Source: Streptomyces sp. Ru72
GTDB taxonomy: Bacteria; Actinomycetota; Actinomycetes; Streptomycetales; Streptomycetaceae
Direction: 5' to 3'
Assembly: GCF_002920635.1 (NCBI RefSeq)
Contig: NZ_PQSR01000002.1
Coordinates: forward strand, 159,892 to 223,891
DNA length: 64,000 nt
Below the pieces are notes generated by a model. It was not told the DNA's origin and searched no databases. It saw only the letters and a program-made list of their open reading frames with translations. A program made the translations under genes and the position numbers. Each line of letters opens with the position of its first letter. Position 1 is the first letter of the stretch. This document shows positions 37,117 through 44,826 of the stretch, in pieces.

Positions 37117-37629
37117 TTAGCGCTTGCTGTACTGCGGAGCCTTGCGGGCCTTCTTCAGACCGGCCTTCTTCCGCTCGACCGCACGGTCGTCGCGGCGCAG
37201 GAAGCCGGCCTTCTTCAGCGGGCCGCGGTTGTTGTCGACGTCCGCCTCGTTCAGGGCGCGGGCGACACCGAGACGGAGCGCACCGGCCTGACCGGAGACG
37301 CCGCCACCCGCGATGCGGGCGATGACGTCGTAGCGGCCCTCGAGCTCGAGCACCTTGAAGGGCTCGTTGACCTCCTGCTGGTGCACCTTGTTCGGGAAGT
37401 AGTCCTCGAGCGTGCGCCCGTTGATCTTCCACTTGCCGGTGCCCGGGACGATCCGGACGCGGGCGATGGCGTTCTTGCGGCGGCCCAGGCCGGCGGCCGG
37501 CTGGGGCTCACCGAAGCGGGAGGCGAGGGACTCGGAGGTGTACTCACCCTCCAGCGGGACCTCGGTCTCGGTGGTGTAGCTGTCGATGTCAAGCTCTTCG
37601 AGCGGCTGCTCGGCAGTGGTCTCGGCCAC
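37117..37629 (-). CDS. rpsI: 30S ribosomal protein S9
   Basis: 170-aa S9 with an acidic N-terminal extension ([21 protein letters not shown]), then the core [35 protein letters not shown] and the basic C-terminal tail [12 protein letters not shown] that reaches the P-site tRNA. GTG 37629 has GAGGAG upstream. 42 nt after rplM, same operon. Confidence 0.97.
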   Translation of the reverse strand: MAETTAEQPLEELDIDSYTTETEVPLEGEYTSESLASRFGEPQPAAGLGRRKNAIARVRIVPGTGKWKINGRTLEDYFPNKVHQQEVNEPFKVLELEGRYDVIARIAGGGVSGQAGALRLGVARALNEADVDNNRGPLKKAGFLRRDDRAVERKKAGLKKARKAPQYSKR

Positions 37630-37671
37630 GATTCTCCTCAGATTCTCTTCAGTCTTAGGGGGTGGCCGGAC

Positions 37672-38115
37672 TTACTGCGCGACCTGGGTGATCTCGAACG
37701 GCACCGGCTGCTGGGCAGCGTGCGGGTGCTGGTCACCCTTGTAGACCTTCAGCTTCGAGAGCATCTGACGGCCCAGGGAGTTCTTGGGGAGCATGCCCTT
37801 GACGGCCTTCTCGATGGCCTTCTCGGGGTTGTTCGCCAGCAGGTCGTCGTAGCGGACCGAGCGCAGACCACCCGGGTAGCCGGAGTGGCGGTACGCCATC
37901 TTCTGGGTCCGCTTGTTGCCGGACAGGTGGACCTTGTCCGCGTTGATGATGATGACGAAGTCACCCGCGTCCACGTGGGGCGCGTAGATGGGCTTGTGCT
38001 TGCCGCGCAGGAGCGTGGCAGCGGTGGAGGCGAGACGGCCCAGGACGACGTCCTGCGCGTCAATGACGTGCCACTGACGCGTCACATCGCCGGGCTTGGG
38101 GCTGTACGTACGCAC
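37672..38115 (-). CDS. rplM: 50S ribosomal protein L13
   Basis: 147-aa L13: [47 protein letters not shown] in part, and [15 protein letters not shown] 38115 gives the usual Streptomyces length; the upstream frame to 38160 is not needed. First gene of rplM-rpsI, behind a good principal-sigma promoter with a leader of about 170 nt. Confidence 0.97.
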   Translation of the reverse strand: MRTYSPKPGDVTRQWHVIDAQDVVLGRLASTAATLLRGKHKPIYAPHVDAGDFVIIINADKVHLSGNKRTQKMAYRHSGYPGGLRSVRYDDLLANNPEKAIEKAVKGMLPKNSLGRQMLSKLKVYKGDQHPHAAQQPVPFEITQVAQ

Positions 38116-38431
38116 GGTTCGTAGCCTTCGCTTCTTCAGTGAGGTTCCTGACAAGGTCACCGAAGACGATCACGACAGCCCTGACCGCACAGCGGTGACG
38201 CAAGCCGCGTGCTGGTCGCTGGTCATCGGCCCGGTGGACCGGTGTAAGGGCCCCTCACGTGAGAATGAGCAAGCCAATACACACAACGAACAGCCAGGAT
38301 AACGGCGCCCTCGAGTAGGGTCAAAACGAGGTCTTCGCCGCTGTTGCGCCTCGGGGCCGGTGGCTGTGCGGTCGCTGCCGGGGTTACCGAACGGGAACAA
38401 GCGTGCCCGTGGCCCGTCTAAGATGCGCCGC
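38116..38431. promoter_or_regulatory. Divergent region: rplM leader and neighbour start
   Basis: This 316-nt stretch holds the rplM promoter (38296-38324), its long untranslated leader (about 38116-38289) and the -10 of the rightward membrane-protein gene (TAAGAT, 38419-38424). I saw no other gene. Confidence 0.6.
38296..38324 (-). promoter_or_regulatory. rplM-rpsI promoter
   Basis: Minus-strand TTGACC (38324-38319), 17 nt, TATCCT (38301-38296): a near-ideal HrdB-type promoter, with a start near 38289. Confidence 0.85.
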
Positions 38432-39307
38432 ATGAGTTATGGGCAGGGGGAGCCCCAGTGGGATCCCTGGAAACCGAGTTCCCAGCAACCCCAGTGGGGC
38501 AGTCAGAGCAACTCGCCGGACTGGGCCGCGCTCGCCGAGGCCTCGGAGGCCCGCAACAAGCGCCGCCGACTGCTGATGATCGTCGGCGGTGCCCTGGCCA
38601 CGGTCGGGATCGGCGCCGCCGTCGCCGTGGCGGTGGTGTCCGCGAACGGCGGCACCGGGCCCTCGAACAGGCCGGCCGGTGCCCTGCCGAGTACCGCGAA
38701 GATCCCGAGTGAGAGCGCCGACGCCGCCCCGTCCTTCGCGCCGACCTCGGCGCCTCCGCCGCTGAACCCGATGGACTTCATATCCAGCGCGAAGAAGGAC
38801 ACGGCCCCGATCAGCGCGGACACGCTGTTCCCCGGCACTCAGCTGACCGTGGGCACGAACGCCTACAAGAAGGGCCCCACCGCCTCCACCACGAACTGCG
38901 CGTCGGCCGCCCTCCGCACCCTGCCCGCGGTGCTCACCAGGAACGGCTGCACCCGCCTGATCCGCGCCACCTACACCAAGGACGGCGTCGCGGTCACGGT
39001 CGGAGTGGCCCTGTTCGACACCACGGCCAAGGCCACGAAGGCCAGGCAGGAGGCCGACAACAAGAGCATCATCGCGTCGCTGAGCGGCCAGGGCGTCCCC
39101 GAGTTCTGCCGTACGGCCGTCTGCCGCTCCACGACCAACACCTACGGCCGCTACGCGTACTTCACGCTCGCCGGGTTCACGGGCGGCAAGGACGTGACGA
39201 CGAAGGACGCCAAGGTCTTCCAGGCCGGCGACGACCTGGCCGAGTTCACGTTCCGCCAGATCCGCCGCCGCGGCGAGGCACAGGCGTCGGCGGCGGCCAA
39301 CCAGTGA
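38432..39307 (+). CDS. Single-pass membrane protein, extracytoplasmic domain of unknown function
   Basis: 291-aa protein: a Gln/Trp/Pro-rich cytoplasmic start (GEPQWDPWKPSSQQPQWG), basic NKRRR, one membrane helix (about residues 48-70), a Pro/Ser linker, then a domain (about 110-285) with four Cys (NCAS, NGCTR, EFCRTAVCR) likely in disulfides. No family recognised. ATG 38432 follows TAAGAT by 7 nt (leaderless). It may be conserved Streptomyces core sequence rather than part of the polysaccharide locus next door. Confidence 0.8.
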   Translation: MSYGQGEPQWDPWKPSSQQPQWGSQSNSPDWAALAEASEARNKRRRLLMIVGGALATVGIGAAVAVAVVSANGGTGPSNRPAGALPSTAKIPSESADAAPSFAPTSAPPPLNPMDFISSAKKDTAPISADTLFPGTQLTVGTNAYKKGPTASTTNCASAALRTLPAVLTRNGCTRLIRATYTKDGVAVTVGVALFDTTAKATKARQEADNKSIIASLSGQGVPEFCRTAVCRSTTNTYGRYAYFTLAGFTGGKDVTTKDAKVFQAGDDLAEFTFRQIRRRGEAQASAAANQ

Positions 39308-39331
39308 CCCGCCACACCACGGCCTGACGCC

Positions 39332-40702
39332 ATGCGTCTGCGGGGGCGGATCAGGCTGATCGGGGCCGCGGCAGGGGCGGCGCTGGCGGCGCCGTTGGCG
39401 CTGTGGGCCTGCTCCGAGGAGCGCGGACAGCACCGGGGCGCGGGACTGGCCCCGACCGACCTGCGGGAACGCGACCCGCAGGCGACGCCCGCCGCACGCC
39501 GGGTGTACGCGATACTGGCGGGACTGGAGAACGACGCGCGCCGCGGCCGGCCGAGCCGCACGGTGATCGGCCAGCACGTGGAGTTGCACAACGAGCGGTA
39601 CAACCCGGGGTACGGCGACTATCGAGGCACCAAGCAGCCGGGCTACTACTACCGCAAGGCGCGGGACATCACCGGACGGCTGCCCGGCTTCGTGGAACTC
39701 GACCTCGGTCCCGGCTACGGGCAGCCGGGCTGGGCGGTGGGCGAGGCCCGCTCGTACTCCCGTTCCTGGCCGAGCTGCCGCCGGATGTGGGGGTACGCCG
39801 AGGACGCCGTGGACCTGGCCGTCGGCGTGTGGGCGGGCCTGCCCCGCCCGGCCGACGGCTCCTACCACCCCTCCGGCACACACTGGGACTGCGCCTCGGG
39901 CACCGATGTCTCGCTGCCGCCCACCGGGGGCGGTCCGGCGGGCATCGTCGGGTTCTCCTTCCACCAGCCGTATCCGGGCAGCCCCGTCAAGGGCTTCGCG
40001 CAGACGCTGCACCGCACATCGCCCGCCGCGCAGGACCCCGGCTGGTTCGCCCGGGTGGTCACCCCGGGCAGCACCGAGCACCAGTCCCTCTTGCACGACC
40101 TCGAGTACCTCGCCGACCACCTGGGTTACCTCGCCGACCGTGGCGTTCCGGTCCTGCTGCGCCCGTACCACGAGATGAACACGGCACCGGGCAGGGGCTT
40201 CTGGTGGGCGGGCCAGGACCCGGCCGCGTACCGGCAGCTCTGGCGTGTGACCTACGACTATCTGGTGGGACGGCGCGGCCTGCACAACCTGATCTTCGTC
40301 TGGGCGCCGAACTCCTGGGACGGGTCCTACGGACACGAGCCGCACTCCTATTACCCGGGCGACCGTTACGTGGACGTCGTGGGCGTCGACGACTACAGCG
40401 ACACCCCTGCCGAGCCCTTCGGCACGGGGGGCTGGACCGAGGTCTGGTACCGCGGCCTGGAGCAGTACGGCAAGCCCCGGATCATCGCGGAGTCCTTCCA
40501 CGTGCCGCTCAACGCGGCGCAGCCGGACACCCTGTCCCGGACCCCGTGGGTGTTGTGGACGGTGTGGGGCCAGGCGCTGACCTACGACAACCTCTCCTCG
40601 CCCCGGGGCAAGAACACCGTGACCGACGTCAAACGAACCTATGGGTCATCCAGAGTGATCAGTGGCGGCGGATGGGCACAACCGGTCACCAACGATCACT
40701 AA
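39332..40702 (+). CDS. GH26-family glycoside hydrolase (beta-mannanase-like) lipoprotein
   Basis: 456-aa secreted hydrolase. Signal segment LIGAAAGAALAAPLALWAC with a non-ideal lipobox (LWAC, Cys27), then a clan GH-A barrel. RPYHEMN gives the acid/base Glu281 and IIAESFHV gives the nucleophile Glu387; WAPNSWD and YYPGDRYVDVVGVDDYS are typical of GH26. Members cut beta-1,4-mannan or related mixed-linkage glucans. It starts 24 nt after the membrane-protein gene and is followed by an AT-rich hairpin. I infer a role in trimming the polymer made by the downstream genes. Confidence 0.82.
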   Translation: MRLRGRIRLIGAAAGAALAAPLALWACSEERGQHRGAGLAPTDLRERDPQATPAARRVYAILAGLENDARRGRPSRTVIGQHVELHNERYNPGYGDYRGTKQPGYYYRKARDITGRLPGFVELDLGPGYGQPGWAVGEARSYSRSWPSCRRMWGYAEDAVDLAVGVWAGLPRPADGSYHPSGTHWDCASGTDVSLPPTGGGPAGIVGFSFHQPYPGSPVKGFAQTLHRTSPAAQDPGWFARVVTPGSTEHQSLLHDLEYLADHLGYLADRGVPVLLRPYHEMNTAPGRGFWWAGQDPAAYRQLWRVTYDYLVGRRGLHNLIFVWAPNSWDGSYGHEPHSYYPGDRYVDVVGVDDYSDTPAEPFGTGGWTEVWYRGLEQYGKPRIIAESFHVPLNAAQPDTLSRTPWVLWTVWGQALTYDNLSSPRGKNTVTDVKRTYGSSRVISGGGWAQPVTNDH

Positions 40703-40714
40703 TCGCTGATCGTT
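40691..40714 (+). terminator. Hairpin at the GH26 stop codon
   Basis: Perfect AACGATCA-N8-TGATCGTT stem spanning the stop codon and followed by GCGTTAACTTTTGAC. Likely an (inefficient) terminator before the glycosyltransferase operon. Confidence 0.6.
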
Positions 40715-40752
40715 GCGTTAACTTTTGACTACATGATTCACACGGGCTTTTC

Positions 40753-40765
40753 TTAAGGTCCTTAA
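40753..40765. promoter_or_regulatory. TTAAGG-T-CCTTAA palindrome before the polysaccharide operon
   Basis: Perfect 6-1-6 inverted repeat in the 261-nt AT-richer gap upstream of the glycosyltransferase, 23 nt after a TTGACT (40725-40730) that could be a -35. Candidate operator; the regulator is unknown. Confidence 0.4.
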
Positions 40766-40963
40766 ATGTGTAAGCATCATCCACCTGTTCGGCCGACGAT
40801 CCTGGCGCCTGGGGGGGCATCTGAGGGCAGCGGCCGAGACGCCGAAGAAGGCGTTGGGGGACGTAGAACCCGGAGTGTGAGTGCGCGACGCGCTTGATGC
40901 GTCATGCCGAGATCTGCCGCTTCCTCGACGCGCCACCGATCTCACGGGAGTTCCGCAGTCCGC

Positions 40964-42415
40964 ATGGCATCGACACTTGCCCACGAGGGTGCGCCGCAGT
41001 CACGGCACAGCACCAAGCTCGCGAAGCGCACCGCGTCCTGGAAGCCGGGCATCCTGCCCTTCCTCCTGCCGTTCGTCCAGCTGGTCGTCTTCGGACTGTG
41101 GTCCTACCGGCCCAGCTCCTCGCCGCTGAGCTGGGCCCTCACAGTCGTCTGGTCCCTGCCGGTGGTCGGTGTCCTCGTCGGCATCCAGGGCGCCCTGCTC
41201 ATCCGCCGCCGGGTGCGGCACATCGACAGGATGACCCCGCCCGCCCCCGCGGAGCAGGACTTCCTGATCGCCCTCGTGCCGACCATCGGACGGCACGACA
41301 CCTACCCCGCGCTGGAGCGCTCGGTCCTCTCGTACGTCGAGCACCTGCCGGAGTGGTTTCCGTACATGCGGGTCGACGTACTCACCGAAGAGGGCTGCGA
41401 GGCGGCCGAGGCGATCGACCGGCTCGCCGACTCCCACCCGCTGATCCGCGTGGTCACCGTGCCCAAGGACTATGTCCCCGCCAACGGGACCCGGTTCAAG
41501 GCCCGTGCCAACCACTACGCCCACGAACTGCGCATCCACGAGGGCGAGGCCCTCGACCACGTCTGGGTGCTGCACATGGACGACGACACCGGAGTCGGCC
41601 CCGACACCGCCTCCTCCCTCGCCCAGTTCATCAACCGGCAGCGCCGCGCCCACCCCGACGAGGCCAAACACATGGCCCAGGGGATCCTCACGTATCCCCG
41701 CGAGAACGCGGTCAACACCTTCACCTGGCTCGCAGACGCCGTGCGCCCCGCCGACGACATCGCCCGCTTCCGCGCGCTGACCGGCATGGGCACTCCGGCC
41801 GCCGGTGTCCACGGCGAGCTGCTGGTGCTGCGCGCCTCCATCGAGGCCACCATCGGCTGGGACTTCGGCCCCAAGGAGATCGTCGAGGACGCCCGCCTCG
41901 CCCTGACCTTCTGCCGCAAGTACCCCGGCCGCAGCGACTGGTTCAACGGCCGCTGCTACGGCGCCTCCCCCGCCACCTCCGCCGACTTCGTCAAGCAGCG
42001 CGAGAGGTGGGCCTGGGGCCTGGTGGCACTCTGCTTCAACAAGGCCGTGCCCTGGCGCTACCGCTGGTTCCTGTCGATCTGCGTGGCCACCTGGATCCTC
42101 GGTCCGCTTCAGCACATCACCGCCGTGCTGCTCATCGGCTGGCTCATCAACGACATGAACACCTCGCCGGTCACCCAGTCGGTGGTCATCCTGTGGGCCC
42201 TCAACTTCGCCTACGTCATCTGGACCTACTGGGAAGGTCTGCGGCTGAACGCACTCGCGTCGGTCAGCGGCCGGCGCAAGTGGTGGGAGCCGATCGTCGT
42301 CGTCGCTCTCATCCCCGTCTTCTCCGTGCTGGAAGGGCTCGGCGGCTTCAAGGGCTTCATGAAGTTCGTCCGACGCGAGGAGAACAAGTTCGTCGTGATC
42401 GCCAAGCCCGCCTGA
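40964..42415 (+). CDS. GT2 membrane glycosyltransferase (egghead/beta-mannan-synthase-like)
   Basis: 483-aa polytopic enzyme. Two N-terminal helices (about residues 28-46 and 56-80) precede a cytosolic GT-A domain: LIALVPTIGRHDTY, MDDDTG (205-210, metal DxD), IVEDARLA (ED, 308-309) and the QRERW motif (345-349) typical of processive beta-glycan synthases. At least three helices follow. The overall pattern resembles animal egghead beta-mannosyltransferases and their bacterial relatives. I infer polymerisation, and possibly export, of a beta-linked, probably mannose-containing glycan. First gene of a four-gene unit. Confidence 0.85.
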   Translation: MASTLAHEGAPQSRHSTKLAKRTASWKPGILPFLLPFVQLVVFGLWSYRPSSSPLSWALTVVWSLPVVGVLVGIQGALLIRRRVRHIDRMTPPAPAEQDFLIALVPTIGRHDTYPALERSVLSYVEHLPEWFPYMRVDVLTEEGCEAAEAIDRLADSHPLIRVVTVPKDYVPANGTRFKARANHYAHELRIHEGEALDHVWVLHMDDDTGVGPDTASSLAQFINRQRRAHPDEAKHMAQGILTYPRENAVNTFTWLADAVRPADDIARFRALTGMGTPAAGVHGELLVLRASIEATIGWDFGPKEIVEDARLALTFCRKYPGRSDWFNGRCYGASPATSADFVKQRERWAWGLVALCFNKAVPWRYRWFLSICVATWILGPLQHITAVLLIGWLINDMNTSPVTQSVVILWALNFAYVIWTYWEGLRLNALASVSGRRKWWEPIVVVALIPVFSVLEGLGGFKGFMKFVRREENKFVVIAKPA

Positions 42416-42435
42416 CCACCCGGAAGACAACTGAC

Positions 42436-43662
42436 ATGCGTTCGCGACTTCCCCTGCTCGCCATCTTTCCGGTGACCGTCCTCACCGTCGTGCTGGGTGC
42501 CCCCTTCGTCGTCGGCAACCACCCGGTGCGCTGGGAAGGGGGCTCCGCCATGCCCAGGATCGTCCTGGACGACTCCGGGAGCGGCAGCACCAAGCACCAG
42601 GGCACCCCCCGGGGGACGGCCACCTCGTCCCCGCACTCCTCCGCGGAGGCCCTCAAGGTCGACAAGCCCTGGAAGCCGGGCATGCCGCAGTGGGGCGTGC
42701 AGATCTACTGGGAGGAGGAGAAGAACAAACGATCCGACGTGTTCATCGAGGACCAGGCCCGCAAACAGGCGAAGTACCTCATCGGCCTGGGCGCGAACTC
42801 GGTGTCCCTCTCCTTCCCCTTCTTCACCGGAGGCCTCACGTCCGACGTGACGTCGGCCGGCGCCAAGACCCCGTCCCCCGAGCGGCTGGGACGGGTTCTG
42901 AAGGTGTTCAAGGACGCCGGGTTCCGTACGACGCTCCGTCCCGTCATGGACGAGGCGTCCCTGAACCCGCCGACCGGCTGGCGCGGCAGCATCGCCCCCG
43001 CGTCCCGCTCCGCCTGGTTCCGCTCCTACCGGACGTTCCTCACCCCGTATCTGAAGGTCGCCGACGAGGAGAAGGCGGACTCCTTCGTCATCGGCACGGA
43101 GCTCAACTCGATGGAGGGCGACCCGGGCTGGGACGCGCTCGTCAGCTTCGCCGAGAAGGCCTTCTCCGGCGACGTCGGCTACGACGCCAACTGGGACAAG
43201 TACGTCACCAGCCGCATCAACATGCCGGTCAACCACCTCGGTATCGACGCCTACTTCCCCGTCAAGGTGCCCGACACCGCCCCCGTGGACCGGCTGGTGC
43301 GGGGATGGGACGAGTGGCTCGACAAGAAGTCGACCGGCGACCTGCCCCACATCACCCTCTCCGAGGCCGGCATCGGCGCCATGAAGGGCGCGTACCACGC
43401 CCCCGGCGACTTCTACACCAGGCGCGCCGTCAACACGCAGGTCCAGGCGAACTGGTACTCCGCGGTCTGCAAGGTCGTCCAGCAGCGCCACATGAGCGGC
43501 GTCTACTGGTGGTCGCTCTGGTTCGACGACGACCCCAACACACCGCCGAACGACAAGACCGCATCCCGTCTGGACTTCGCCGGCCGCCCCCAGACCGAGA
43601 AGGCCATCAAGTCCTGCTTCACGTCCGATTACGCAGGACCCGGCACCGCCACCACAAACTGA
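42436..43662 (+). CDS. Secreted GH113-like glycoside hydrolase
   Basis: 408-aa protein with one N-terminal signal/anchor helix (LPLLAIFPVTVLTVVLGAPFVV), a Ser/Thr-rich linker and a GH-A barrel (about residues 84-400). GTELNSME (Glu222, acid/base) and ITLSEAGIG (Glu310, nucleophile) fit GH113, a family with beta-mannanase members; GVYWWSLWFDDDP closes the site. It begins 20 nt after the glycosyltransferase stop, so it is co-transcribed. By analogy with endoglucanases in cellulose synthase clusters it probably edits the nascent polymer. Confidence 0.8.
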   Translation: MRSRLPLLAIFPVTVLTVVLGAPFVVGNHPVRWEGGSAMPRIVLDDSGSGSTKHQGTPRGTATSSPHSSAEALKVDKPWKPGMPQWGVQIYWEEEKNKRSDVFIEDQARKQAKYLIGLGANSVSLSFPFFTGGLTSDVTSAGAKTPSPERLGRVLKVFKDAGFRTTLRPVMDEASLNPPTGWRGSIAPASRSAWFRSYRTFLTPYLKVADEEKADSFVIGTELNSMEGDPGWDALVSFAEKAFSGDVGYDANWDKYVTSRINMPVNHLGIDAYFPVKVPDTAPVDRLVRGWDEWLDKKSTGDLPHITLSEAGIGAMKGAYHAPGDFYTRRAVNTQVQANWYSAVCKVVQQRHMSGVYWWSLWFDDDPNTPPNDKTASRLDFAGRPQTEKAIKSCFTSDYAGPGTATTN

Positions 43663-43678
43663 CCGAGCGAAGGCAATC

Positions 43679-44779
43679 ATGCAAGAAGCCATCATCCTGG
43701 TGGGCGGCAAGGGGACTCGCCTGCGCCCGCTGACGAACCACACTCCGAAGCCGCTGCTCAACGTCGCGGGCTCCTCCTTCATCAGGCACCAGATAGCCAA
43801 GCTGATGGACGCGGGCGTGGAGCACGTGGTGTTCGCCACCTCGTATCTCGCCAGCCTCTTCGAGGAGGAGTTCAAGGACTTCACCCAGGATCTGCGGATC
43901 TCCTACGCCGTCGAGGAGGTCCCGCTCGGCACCGGCGGGGCGATCCGCAACGCCGCGCGCATGCTGCGGGGCGGCTCGGCGGACGAGCCGGTCCTCATCC
44001 TCAACGGCGACATCCTGTCCGGCGTGGACATGCCCGCCATCCTGGCGCGACACGTGGAGCGCGAAGCGGATGTGACCCTGCACCTCACCAGGGTTCCCGA
44101 CCCGCGCGCTTTCGGCCTCGTCCCGACCGACGAGGACGGCCGGGTGCTGGCCTTCCTCGAGAAACCAAAGACGCCCGAGGAGTGCGTCACCGACCAGATC
44201 AACGCAGGCTGCTACGTCTTCACGCGGTCCGTCCTCGACGCCATCCCGGCCGACCGTGAGATCTCGGTCGAGCAGGAGACCTTCCCCCAACTCGTCGCCC
44301 AGGGACGGCGCGTGTTCGGCCACACCACCGAGGAGTACTGGCGCGACCTCGGTACGCCGCTGGCCTTCGTTCACGGATCGTCCGACCTGGTCACCGGCAA
44401 GGCGACTTCGCCCCTCGTGGGGCGGCCGGCCGACGCCCTGATCCACCCCACGGCGATCGTCGACCCGACCGCGCAGGTCACGGGCGGCTCGACGATCGGC
44501 CCGCACTCCGTCGTCGGCCCGCACGTGGTCGTCGACCGCTCCATCATCGGCGCGAGTGTCACCGTGGCCGAGGGCGCCCGGATCCACGAATCCGTGGTGG
44601 ACCACGACTCCTCGATCGGCAGCGAATCGGTCCTCCACGAGGTCGTGGTGGGCTGCCACTCGCACGTCGGTGCGCACAACGAGCTGCCCGCCCAGCTGAG
44701 GCTGTCGTGCGGCATCCGCATCCCGGCCCAAGGGGTGCGTGTCAGCGGTACGGCTGTCGCCTGCCCGACGATCCACTGA
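43679..44779 (+). CDS. NDP-sugar pyrophosphorylase (GDP-mannose type likely)
   Basis: 366-aa nucleotidyltransferase. N-terminal LVGGKGTRLRPLTNHTPKPLL is the nucleotide-binding signature, followed by EEVPLGTGGAIRNA, LNGDIL and FLEKPKTP. A left-handed beta-helix (about residues 255-365, IHPTAIVDPTAQVTGGSTIGP) follows, as in mannose-1-phosphate guanylyltransferases. Mannose specificity is inferred from the neighbouring mannanase-family genes. ATG 43679 has GAAGGC; it starts 16 nt after the GH113-like stop. Confidence 0.82.
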   Translation: MQEAIILVGGKGTRLRPLTNHTPKPLLNVAGSSFIRHQIAKLMDAGVEHVVFATSYLASLFEEEFKDFTQDLRISYAVEEVPLGTGGAIRNAARMLRGGSADEPVLILNGDILSGVDMPAILARHVEREADVTLHLTRVPDPRAFGLVPTDEDGRVLAFLEKPKTPEECVTDQINAGCYVFTRSVLDAIPADREISVEQETFPQLVAQGRRVFGHTTEEYWRDLGTPLAFVHGSSDLVTGKATSPLVGRPADALIHPTAIVDPTAQVTGGSTIGPHSVVGPHVVVDRSIIGASVTVAEGARIHESVVDHDSSIGSESVLHEVVVGCHSHVGAHNELPAQLRLSCGIRIPAQGVRVSGTAVACPTIH

Positions 44780-44826
44780 ACTCGTCTGCCGGCCGAACGG
44801 CTTGACCGCACAGTTACTGGAGAACC

